Positions 22,201 through 32,234 of a stretch of DNA of 64,000 nt are shown here, in pieces. The DNA lies in contig NC_092021.1 in the NCBI RefSeq assembly GCF_042242105.1, positions 5,940,355 to 6,004,354 of the forward strand, given 5' to 3'. Below the pieces are notes generated by a model. The model did not search any database. It was not told the origin of the DNA and saw nothing but the letters and a program-made list of their open reading frames with translations. Position 1 is the stretch's first letter. The number at the start of each line of letters is the position of its first letter. The position numbers were made by a program, and so were the translations under genes. This DNA is from Pempheris klunzingeri (taxonomy: Eukaryota > Chordata > Actinopteri > Acropomatiformes > Pempheridae).

Positions 22201-22909
22201 TGCAGCACAAAAGACAAAATAAATATTGTATCTGTTTTTAGTTTTATTCTGGGCACTCACAGACTGTGATGATTTTAGTATTTCTGAGCTTGTGGTGCCC
22301 TCTAGTGTTTGAAGAACCTTAAATGGACAAATAACTTGTGTGTAGCTTTATGTTGTGTTTAGAATTACATTAGTAACTATGGCATGTAAACAACATCAAA
22401 GAGCTTATTACAATTACTTTGCGCACATGGTGCAGAAAACGTTAAATGATGTCTTACATGGTAATGTTACAGGAAATCTTTATTTAAAAATGTTTTGCAA
22501 AACACAGTGTTCATCACTGTTTATCATGGAACGCCAAAAAAGAACAAAGTCCTTAAAATAATGTAACACATGATGACAAAAGAAAACTATTTCATTGTAA
22601 ATATCAGAATAAACACAAACATAAAAATAAATGCAAGAGAGACATTTCAATGTGAGCGCAATATGAGTCAAAGCTCATCTAAAACAAATTTGTTGTATCA
22701 ATGATGGAACATGCACAATCACTGTGTGAAACATTGTAAATTCTTACATAGTCATTAAAGTACACCATTTTTATTCAAAAGTTAATTTTAGCTATTTCAT
22801 TTCCTTGAACAATATCATTAAGTTGATTTATAACACATATTCATAAATAAAAAGAAAAAACAGTGAAAAAGAGAAAACGAGTGGAGGAACATTGATAAAT
22901 AGTTACTCC

Positions 22910-22938
22910 TACAGGACACAAGGGGGCGCTGTGTCCTC
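22910..22938 (+). repeat. left arm of a long-range inverted repeat (GGGGGCGCTGTG)
   Basis: 29 bp, matching the reverse complement of 25532-25560 at about 24 positions. The central part is itself palindromic (AGGACACA ... TGTGTCCT, 22913-22937). It may be one terminus of an old element, or one of two copies of a short fish repeat. Confidence 0.5.
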
Positions 22939-23093
22939 AAAAATGCAAAACACCTGAACCCAAACTTCTACCTGCACTGTGGAATGAACTCCCTGAAAAT
23001 TATTTATTACATTTGTTATGCCCCCAGAAATAAGTTTCAGTCAGAAATCCAGTTCAGTGTGATATGTTATTGCTGTAACCATAGCAACCTAGA

Positions 23094-23165
23094 AACAGGA
23101 AGCAGGAAATGGGAAGCAGGAAACAGGAAGCGGGAAGCAGGAAGCAAGAAGTAGGAAGCAGAAAA
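23094..23165 (+). repeat. GGAAGCA-type short tandem repeat
   Basis: About ten imperfect 7-8 bp units of the form aggaagc, giving a dense array of GGAA cores. Lies just left of the LINE relic. Confidence 0.8.
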
Positions 23166-23699
23166 TAAGTTCATCATGTGGTGATTGGATGTCATTGTGA
23201 TGGGACATTGATCATGAGCAGTTGTCAGCTCCTCGGTTTAGATGTTATTCTTCATTTTCCCTCTGTGCTAAAGCAACGTCTGTGAGTAATATTCATCTAA
23301 TGACATGAAGCCATCCAGTTATTTTGTGTTTGCATGATTATAAGTGCTGCTGGATGCTAATTGCTTTGCTAAGTTAGTGAATTGCTGGTTGTCTTTTAGA
23401 CCATGTTAGTCCTGCCTTTATTATATTAGCTACGTGGCTAAGCTAGTTAAGACCTGCTTAATGCCTGGACACTGTTGTGATATGTGTATTTGATCAGCAA
23501 TACTGTTTATTAATGCAGATATTTTTTATAAGATTCCAAGTAAACTTTGTGGAATTTCATCATATGTATCCTGACGTGTTTTGGGAGTGTTTAAACTGAT
23601 TGGAAACAGTCCATGACAAACAATTTTTTGTGAATGATTAACACCCATAGTTACTAGATCTATAGAGTTATTGCTAAACTTTCCTGGCTGGTTGGTTAC

Positions 23700-24445
23700 T
23701 TAAGGAAGTCCTGCCCTTAATCAGCATGTCCTTACTGGATATGATCAATCAGTCTTTACTAACAGGCTACGTACCACAGTCCTTTAAAGTGGCAGTAATT
23801 AAACCTCTCCTGAAAAAGCCTACTCTTGATTCAGGTGTATTAGCCAATTATAGACCTATATCCAACCTTCCCTTCCTCTCCAAGATCCTGGAGAAAGTTG
23901 TAGCCAATCAGCTGTGTAATTTTCTAAGTTTCAATAGTCTATTTGAGGATTTTCAGTCAGATTTTAGAGCGAACCACAGCACAGAGACAGCACTGGTGAA
24001 GGTTACAAACAACCTCCTTATGGCATCAGACAGAGGACTCCTCTCTGTCCTGGTCTTGTTAGACCTGAGTGCTGCTTTTGATACCATTGACCATCACATC
24101 CTGTTACAGCTTAATGTCTGTTCCAGTGGATCCTGATCCTGGTCCTGCTGCTGTGGTTCTCAGGTTCCTGTGGATCCTGGTCCTGGTCCTGCTGCTGTGG
24201 TTCTCTGGCTTCATGAATCACTGCTGCGGATCGTCGGCCACTCATCACGTTTTTCAATATTACCATATTGCTAATTTATTAGTCACACTCCTATAGTGCT
24301 ATGGTCGCTGTTAGTATGTTGGTTGCTGTTTGTGTCTCTCTCTGTCCAACCTCCACCCAACATGGACCCTGACAGAAAGCCTAGGTCTGTTCCAGGTTTC
24401 TTCCGGTTAAAGGGGAGTTCTTCCTGCCACTGTTGCTCAATATGA
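23700..24445 (+). mobile_element. truncated L2/CR1-type LINE relic (reverse transcriptase plus 3' tail)
   Basis: 23726-24112 reads without interruption as the N-terminal part of a non-LTR reverse transcriptase. It includes the fingers block ([18 protein letters not shown]), the HSTETALV block and the first catalytic aspartate context ([13 protein letters not shown]). The sequence then jumps to a tail region, with the rest of the palm and thumb missing. 24127-24212 is a 43-bp imperfect tandem duplication. 24340-24440 matches the usual fish LINE tail (ggtttcttccggttaaaggg). Truncated at the 5' end and internally deleted, so dead. Confidence 0.85.
24127..24212 (+). repeat. 43-bp tandem duplication within the LINE relic
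   Basis: Two copies beginning gtggatcctg at 24127 and 24170, differing at a few positions. Confidence 0.8.
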
Positions 24446-24449
24446 TATC

Positions 24450-25400
24450 AGTCCCTCCTGGATCAAGGAGTGTTGGTGGAAGCAAAGAGCCTGTATAACG
24501 CTCCTATTCTGCCCGTTCCAAAACCTAATCGTCCTGATGAATGGAGATTTGTTCAAGATTTGCAAGCTATCAATAATATTGTTGTGCCTAAAGCTCCAAT
24601 TGTACCAGACACAAATTCTATTTTGGCTTCATTGCCCCCAGATTCAAAGTGCTACACAGTCGTTGATTTGAGTTCTGTGTTTTTCTCAATTCCTTTGCAT
24701 CCGGAAAGCCAGTATCTGTTTGCATTCACATTTAAGTCACGCCAGTTCACTTGGAGCAGGCTGCCACTGGGATTTGTGAAAGTCCAACAGTGTGTGCGTC
24801 CGCAGTGAGACGTGACCTGGGAGATCTGCATTTGGTTGGGGGAAGTACTCTCCTGGAACACGCTGGTGATTTGTTGGTTGCGTCTCCCTCTAAGGAGGCT
24901 TGTCATATTGACTCTGTGCTGCTGCTAAAGAGACTGACTGAGCATGGACATCGAGCTTCTCTGGCGAAGCTACAATATTGCAGTCCAGAGGTCACATATC
25001 TGGGTCATGTTCTGTGGGAAGGTCAGCGGCTGGTATCCTCTGAAAGACTGAAGGTGTTTACTAATATGCCACCTCCTAAATCTAAGAAGGAAATGCTTTC
25101 TTTCTTAGGCATGACTAACTACTGCAGACACTGGATTTGTGATTATGCTGCTGTGGACACTGTAGTGCAGTGGACGGACAGTATGCACAGGGCTTTTGTG
25201 GATTTGAAGACTGCTTTGGTTTCAGCCCCGGCTTTGGGTCTGCCGGACTATACGCGACCATTTCATCTGTATGTGAGTGAGAGAGACGGCTTTGCATCTG
25301 GTATGCCTGGTTCTGCCCCTTTGGTACTGGCCAATGACTGTGTAGTGCATGCCCCCCCATTCTGTGTTGCATATTTTAAATGTGGCCGCTATGCAGCACA
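24450..25400 (+). mobile_element. broken endogenous retrovirus pol fragment (reverse transcriptase to start of RNase H)
   Basis: Old retroviral pol copy in two frames. The fingers and first palm blocks are read from about 24455 to 24780. The frame then shifts near 24765-24790, and the later palm, thumb/connection and the start of an RNase H-like region read from about 24775 to 25370. The catalytic aspartate pair of the palm is not intact and the second frame closes at 25416. No LTRs, gag or env are seen. Domain order and wording resemble gamma/epsilon-type (class I) fish retroviruses. It abuts the LINE tail directly on the left. Non-functional. Confidence 0.85.
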
Positions 25401-25531
25401 TGTCAGCTGCATGTAGGTCAGGGTTATTTTGTTCAGTCCACACATCGTTCTGAAAAGATCACCACCTCTAAATCCAATCGTACTCCTGAAATTGAGGATG
25501 ATCTTGACTGTGAAATGGTAATCAATAGGCA

Positions 25532-25560
25532 GGAACCACAGCGCCCCCTTGTGACCTGTA
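25532..25560 (-). repeat. right arm of the long-range inverted repeat
   Basis: The reverse complement reads TACAGGTCACAAGGGGGCGC and onward, the partner of 22910-22938. Together the arms enclose about 2.65 kb containing the LINE and retroviral relics. Confidence 0.5.
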
Positions 25561-25784
25561 GGGAAATAAACACAGTTGTTGGTGATCTTTATTTTTCACA
25601 CTGGAGATATTGTACTGAAATGTTACTACCTTAAGATTTATTATATCCCAGGTGTAACTGCTAGTGTTTACAATATAACACAGTCAAGTAACAGGGGCCT
25701 ACCGAGTCCTCCACTAGTACTCTAACAGTTAAGTAAAGTTCAGATTAAGTTTGCTCCACTTGCTGTGCTGTTCTCTGTGTGCAG

Positions 25785-26120
25785 GCCTTACTGCGCTGCA
25801 TGTTGCGGTCCTGTCTCACGACGCTGTGGTTAAAGAGCTGAGGAGTCTGGAGAGTCCGTGTTCGTACATGATGATGCAGCTGCTGCAGAGGAGACAATCG
25901 TATGTTGAATGCATTAAGACTTTGCTGCTAAAGGGCGCCTCCTGTGAGGCAAAGGTAACTACAGTCTGCTACATTTCCACTTCCTCTGACCTTCAGCAAA
26001 GGAGCTTGTTTTCGCGCGGTGTTTGTTGTTCATTTCCACAGGACCTAAAGAGTACACACGCAGGTCATATCCACCTCAACAAAATGTGAAATTGAATGTG
26101 CAATGCAATTTTTTTTCATA
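25785..26120 (+). pseudogene. NFKBIZ (IkappaB-zeta)-like ankyrin relic, two exons
   Basis: Exon at 25785-25954: acceptor ctgtgtgcag, donor gtaact. It encodes an ankyrin segment (GLTALHVAVLSHDAVVKELR ... SYVECIKTLLLKGASCEAK) that matches the NFKBIZ block whose human form begins GLTAVHCAVIAHNAVVHEL. A second relic exon starts at 26042 after catttccacag with DLKS, the expected continuation (human DRKSGRT), in the right phase. After about 12 codons it is scrambled by small indels and stops. No other ankyrin exons, no N-terminal region and no start are present nearby; a retroviral fragment sits immediately upstream. The first exon is still open, so the loss may be fairly recent, or the exon is a stray duplicate. 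Confidence 0.75.
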
Positions 26121-26711
26121 CAGCTACGATATAAAAAGCATGGGTTACAAATCTTTTGATGTGAAATTATTACTTAACTTTAAACATTCTCTGCACACCT
26201 TTGGGATCATATATTTACTGTAGACAAAATGTACAATCATGCCATTTGTGTCACCTATTTGCTACAAAACATCAAAATGATTGTGAAAGTAAGCGCTAAA
26301 GGGATGGTGTCAGTTGTAAGCAGCATGTAAATATAGTTGAAATTGTGATGGTGACGAAAATCAAGTCCAGACAAAGGTTTTTATTGCTTTATTAAACCAA
26401 TATCTGACCAATCATGGCGACAAAGACAAAAATTCACATACTTTAGGCACAGCAGCTTCCCATTTAATGCTGTGCACTATTGTCCATTGTTCTGAGACTC
26501 CATTAATGTATGTAAATAGAGATGTATGTAATGGAAAGAATAATTCAATGAAGTATGTTGCTACTATATCTAAAGATATTATTCTTCCACCACTCATTGT
26601 AAACCAGTCCACTTGACCTACCTTGTACCTTTGAGACTGCTTTTACCATAAATATGGTAACATTTACCGTTCATTGCTATCACCTTTCCTTGTACACATT
26701 TCTTACATTGG

Positions 26712-27075
26712 CTACGATAAATATCCAGAAAATGTGGAGTGGACATATGGACCAGCATAAAGTCCTGCAGCCTGGTCAGATGGCAGCTGCACACGCACAG
26801 AGTCGCCTTGTCGTCACGGGAGTACAGCGAACCCGGATGCCTGATCCAGCAAGCCCTTTTTGTGTTCATCATATGTGTGCATTACTGGCTCATTGTTCTT
26901 CATCAGGGCCACCCACACATCACCTCCTTTGCAGTGGACATGGTAAGCAAAATAGTAGATCCCTGGTACGCTACAGGTGAAAATGCCAGTTTGTGGATTG
27001 TAGTCCTGGTTGCCGTTGTGCAAGAGTCAAAGATGACAGGAGAGCCCACAGGAGGGAGGGGATCTGCGAGGTGTT
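26712..27075 (-). pseudogene. COL8A1-like C1q (NC1) domain relic
   Basis: On the minus strand, about 120 codons match the C-terminal trimerising C1q domain of short-chain collagen VIII alpha-1. Blocks are [12 protein letters not shown], then after a frameshift near 27020 [40 protein letters not shown] and [10 protein letters not shown]. An in-frame TGA at about 26811-26813 follows, after which the same frame resumes with [20 protein letters not shown] and FSGYL. A TAG (26712-26714) replaces the usual last residues. Frameshift, internal stop and loss of the collagen repeat make this a pseudogene. In collagen VIII this domain lies in one large last exon, so a lone domain is a fragment of that exon. 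No poly(A) tract suggests a retrocopy. Confidence 0.85.
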
Positions 27076-27084
27076 GCCACGGTG

Positions 27085-27766
27085 ACGGTGTTTGACAAAA
27101 CCTCAAGAGCTTCATAACTTTGTATCATCCACGTCTTGGGAATGTTTGGACCAAATTTGAGGTGGCTGTGGTTAACCTGCTGAGAGAGAGACGTCTGAGA
27201 ATAAAACATGCACTTCCTCCCGCCACTTGGTGGCGCTATGGTTCAAATAGCATGTGCATGTCTTCAGAGCTGAACAGTCATCAAACAGTATAAATGTGGT
27301 GAAGATAGGATCTTGTAGAGTGGAGTTACTGCACTTTTAATGCTCATGCGTTCGAAATCCGTTGCGTCGCCAGGGCAATGCCTTTTGACGACTACTACTA
27401 CTACTACTTCACTACTTTCCTGACCAAATTTGAAGTGGATCTGGTCAACTGGCTGGTCTTGAGACATCATAGCATAAAACATAGCATTTCCTGTCACCAC
27501 CAGGTGGCGCTATGACTGTGAATGAACATTGACATGTAGACATCTTCAGGCCGGGACTTTTATCAAACATGTCAAGTTTGGTGCTGATTGGATCATGTAG
27601 AGTCTAATTATTAACAACTTCCTGTTTCATGGCGAGACACTGAGGTTTGACAGCTCGCCACGCCCTTAAAAACTTTTTATCGTTGATGTAGAAGGAGGAG
27701 AAGAAGAAGAATTCCTTGCATTTCAGTAGGGTCCTCGCACCGCTTGGTGCTGGGGCCCTAAATATA
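27085..27766. repeat. unclassified fish repeat with two internal units (GGTGGCGCTATG)
   Basis: Two diverged units of about 270 bp, each with 'gaccaaatttga' near the start and GGTGGCGCTATG at 27229-27240 and 27503-27514. A (CTA)n run lies at 27389-27409. The right end 'attccttgcatttcagtagg' and 'tcctcgcaccgcttggtgct' is a widely dispersed fish terminus. Abuts the COL8A1-like relic. Confidence 0.65.
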
Positions 27767-27842
27767 TTACTGATGACAATTTGTGTTGAGCTCTACAGTA
27801 GAATCACAAAGTAAAGGTTAGGATCAACCTCATAACATTACA

Positions 27843-27848
27843 TTTAAT
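27843..27848 (-). promoter_or_regulatory. possible poly(A) signal of the PDE9A-like gene
   Basis: ATTAAA on the minus strand about 140 bp past the stop codon. No AATAAA is found closer to it. Tentative. Confidence 0.35.
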
Positions 27849-27989
27849 ACTGCATACACAAAACTACAACAAAAACTGCTTAGAACAGCATATAGAACTT
27901 GTGCTTAGCCCACTCATACACATACATTTAAATCAGTATAAAGTTATACAATCTTTATAGAAGTCCTTAAATGTGCCGTCCACCATAGT

Positions 27990-28148
27990 TCACTGTGCGT
28001 CTCCTTTCGAGGCTTCAGGCCCAGCGTTCGTCTGGCTGTCAGCTGTGCTCTGTGTGGCCACGGCCCGGTTCTGTTTCTCCCTCTCCAGTGCTTTCTCCAT
28101 CTCTGTGTAGTAATCGAGAGCCTTCCGCACCGGCTTGATAATGTGTTG
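27990..28148 (-). CDS. pde9a: pde9a-like last coding exon
   Basis: 159 bp including TGA (27990-27992). [20 protein letters not shown], then a charged tail unlike the human one in sequence but similar in composition. Confidence 0.9.
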   Translation of the reverse strand, partial: QHIIKPVRKALDYYTEMEKALEREKQNRAVATQSTADSQTNAGPEASKGDAQ

Positions 28149-31100
28149 CTGCAGAATGAATGAAGAATGAATAGAAATGTGAAAGTAAGAAAAACTTTCC
28201 CTGTCCACGTGTAATGCTTCATTTCCCAGAGGAACCCATGAGTTACCTCCAAGCAGGGGAAGAGGTTGGCCAGCTCGATGAACAGAGGCAAAAGGACGAA
28301 TCTGATGAAGCCTGTTTGAGATGAAGGCTTCGTTACTTTGTCCCGATCCATGAAGGGGGTGACTGGAAGACCCTCTAACTTCTCCACATCACTCTGAGGG
28401 CACATAGACAACACAGTTGGAATGAATGGTTATACATAAAGGTATGTAACTTTTGATTTTGTCTATTTCAATTAGCTTTGTTACGCCTGAATCAGAAAGC
28501 ATTAGGTTGTGTCTTACAAGGTTTTGAATTACTAGAACACCAACGTTGGAATGTAACCACAGAGGATTATTTGGAAACTATTTTTATTAACTATTTCAGT
28601 CATTAAAAAAAAAGAAAAGAAAAGAAAAAAAAGTGTATCAAGTTTATAGAGTATTTTTGCAGTGTGGTATTAGTACTTTAAGGATCTGAATACATTTTTT
28701 CCCCACTGAACACACATATTTCATTTGGGAAGAAGGTCTGATTATATGATAAAAAATGGAAACAACCCTCTATAGTTGTGAAATTAATATTCAGCCATTG
28801 CTACAGTATGAATTGTCTTTACGTGTAATGGGGCTTAGTTACCTGGTTGTAGAATTCCTGCAGAAGACAGTCCAACCAGGGCTCAGCCACCTCCATGGGC
28901 CGTGCCTCGTTGGATATGTCGCTCACTTTGATCAGAATCATCATCAGCTGCACACACAAGGTGGAAAAAAATCAGATAGTGGACGTGTTAAATACGAGAG
29001 AAAGACAGGTATATGCTGTTAGTCTATGTTTCCACTGAAACAGTCATGGATTAGTGGTCCCAGTGTACGTGAGTTTTTAAGTGTAACACTGGATACAATT
29101 ACAACCAATAGTAAGAAAAATATAAATAAAAGGTTGTTCCTTAAAATAATGTCCTCTCTTCATAAAACTCTAAAATGCAATGCAAAATAAAAATTGGACA
29201 ATAACGCTTACAGAGTATTAATTTAAATGCGACCCAATCTCACTATGACGCTGTAGTTTCCCTTCTAGCATCATTTCTGGACGTGCTCCTTTAGCCTTTA
29301 GTGTTTCCAAGTGCCATCAAAGAGAAAAGTCTATATGAAACCAGTAGTCAACGGCAACATTACACAGTAACTTAACATAAATAACTAATTTACTTATTCT
29401 ATCATAATGTATTTTATCTTTTCATAAACCTTACCAAGTAGGTTTGGTGCCCAAACCTAACCAAACTGTGGCACATTTTATTGTTGTTACTATGACGATG
29501 AGGGTTACCTGACTAATGTTACATGATGACAATGATCACCTTCCTTTCCTGCACATCCAAAACGCATACAATGTTGATATGTTTCTCAGCAAGCTTTATT
29601 TTGAAAGTCTATCTGGACGTTGCACTGCTGTATTTGACAATTAGAGTATGAGGATGTTTTCGTTGCATGAATTTCTCACTGCCTCTGTGCATTGACCACA
29701 TGGCTGCAGTGTCCCGTTCCTCTGTGTTTATATTTTCTCTCTGCTTACCACATCTCTGTGGTCCTTGTTGGTGAAGTCAAAAGCCGGCAGGATGGACTTG
29801 AACTTGTTGAGAATCTCATTGTGCCTCGTCATGTCAGTGGCCAGAATGCATCTGCAGTGATGAAAGAATAAAAACCACGCTGATGTGCTGTCATGACTAA
29901 ATAACACGGGGAAATGTGCATGCCAAGAGAATCAGAAAGATGATCTCACTTGATGATCCCTTCCCTTATCCGCTTGTATTGATCCATGGACAGATTTCTG
30001 AAGATGTTGCTCTCTGTCTGCAAAAAAGTAAATCTGTGGTTCATTGTCACCGACTGCATAGTTGACAGGCTCCATCTTATGATGACAGGCTACGTTCTTG
30101 TTCAAGTTAGTTCAAATCCCTGAACTGAAATGTATTTTTCATGGTCGCTTAGAAAAAAAAGTTTTAAACAAAACAGCAAAGTTGTCATCATTACCTTTTC
30201 CAGGATCTCAAACGCCACAGCACAGTGGTGGTTCTCCAGTGGAGAGATGTCGTTATAGCGGAGAGCAAGTTCAGTCCGAGCATTGATCTGAAAGATGGTC
30301 AGACATCAGTTTAGAGCTTGTGATTAGCATTAAGTGGAGTGGGAGAAGGCAGATGAGGGTTCACACTCCACCGCTTTTTCTTGCGACAGAAGTGTGATCT
30401 GCCATTTGTCCGAACTTTGGGTTCTGAAACACAAAATGGAATTCCTCTTCTTCCTTTTTCACCTTTCAATTGGTGCATTTGTGCCACCAAAGTTCAAGCT
30501 GCCACTAATATAAAAATTCAAAATGCCCTGTTTGTCCATCCTAGGCTACTGTAGAAACATGGCAGTGCAACATGGCAAACTCTGTGGAAGAGGCCGCTCC
30601 CTTTGTAGATATGAAGGGCTCATTCTAAGCTAACAAAACCACAACTCTTATTTTCAAGTGACTACAGTGATATGATGAAGAAACATAATTCTGAATATTA
30701 TATTCTATTTCTGCCAATATATCCCCCTAAATCCTACATAATCTTTAAATGTTATATTGATACAACTGGAGAATTCACTGTTTTTATTGACCCAGACTGT
30801 GTGCACAAGCACAGTAGGGGAATTTAATTTACCTGATAGGCATTGTTGTATCCTGTGTGGTCGAGGTCGTGACAGACCGCAGAGGTCAGCATGATCAGCA
30901 GGTCGCTGCTGTCCATCTTACTCCTCAGGTCGGTCAGCCAGATCAGACCATACATCTGCTCACAGGTGAAGAAACAGTGAAGCACAGGATGGAACCAGCA
31001 GCCACAGAGGTCCTCCACCAAAGTCAAAGTCGCAGCATTTTTCTAACATTACCTCCATGTTTTTCTTCAGCAGCTCCAAACTATTCTTTGTCAATGGAAC

Positions 31101-32202
31101 CTCTGCCTGCCCACCATCCCAGCCCCCAATCATCGCTACTGCCCAATTCCTAAACTAAACGAATTATGGTTCACTACTGTAGAATCAAGAGACGAATCTC
31201 ATAGGAAATAAATGCAAACTAGTTCATTTTTTGGGATTGTGAACTATGTTCATAATTAAAAATTGTGAACTATGAACGTGAACTTACTTGAATCCCTGTG
31301 AGAACTAAACTTTGAGCTAGTTGTTGTGAAATGTGAACTTGCACAGCACTGGTTTTGGAAAAGGTCCATTAACTTTATTATTTGGGGCATCTGCTCCTGG
31401 CGCAATGGCCACTAAAAGTACTTGATTTTTGCCACGGAGCGTTTGACAACATTGTGGAAAGGATGCCCACAAAGATAGAGCTCTGTCTGTACGGTAGTTG
31501 AAGTGGGGCACAACTGTCCTGAAGGATTGAATTGCAGCCTTCACAGCTCGTTCGCTGCCCTTTCTTTGGCTGCTGGCAGAGACGATCTACTAGACCAATT
31601 CAAACCATTCAAGTTTTTGTATCTACCAGTCATTTCAAACCCAAAATATGCAAAAAAGACGGACCACGTTATCTTTTAATAAGTTATCCTTTAATGATAT
31701 CAAACATATTCATCCTCTGTGCTGGCAACAGCTGTGGCCGGAGGAATTATGCTTTCTGGTTGTCCATCTGTCCCGTTCTTGAAGCAGATATCTCAGGAAT
31801 GCTCTGAGAGAATTTCTTCAAATTTGGCAGAAATGTCCACTTGGATTTTAGGATGAACTGATTAGAATTTGATGGTCACAGGTCACTTCGACCTCACAAG
31901 GACATATTATGGCCATATGGCCACATTATTCAATGCTCGCTACCACTTGGATACATGGATGCCATAGGTGTAACCTGTGAGGTGTTAATTCTGGTTAAAG
32001 AAGTGTTAAAGGCAAGAATTCAAACCATCAAGCGCCATCCTTGATGAATGTGTCGAGGTAAGTGCCTGTCCTTTGGAGCTGTCCATGATGGAGTCACCTC
32101 TCTGCCATGTCCTTCACTAGTTAGCCAATGTGATGGTTTAATTCAATCATTTCATGATTACAGACACAATTTGGCTCTTGATGGTTTGCTCTGATAAAAC
32201 TT

Positions 32203-32234
<32 letters not shown>

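Larger units (their letters stand above)
9651..22909. other. intergenic region downstream of gli2
   Basis: About 13 kb with no exon I can support on either strand. It contains repeat relics (about 10556-10900 and 15655-15775), a purine-rich tract at 11571-11632, a TATG microsatellite at 18384-18419 and a possible regulatory stretch at 18880-19260. The longest open frame (15007-15459, minus) matches no family I know. Confidence 0.6.
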
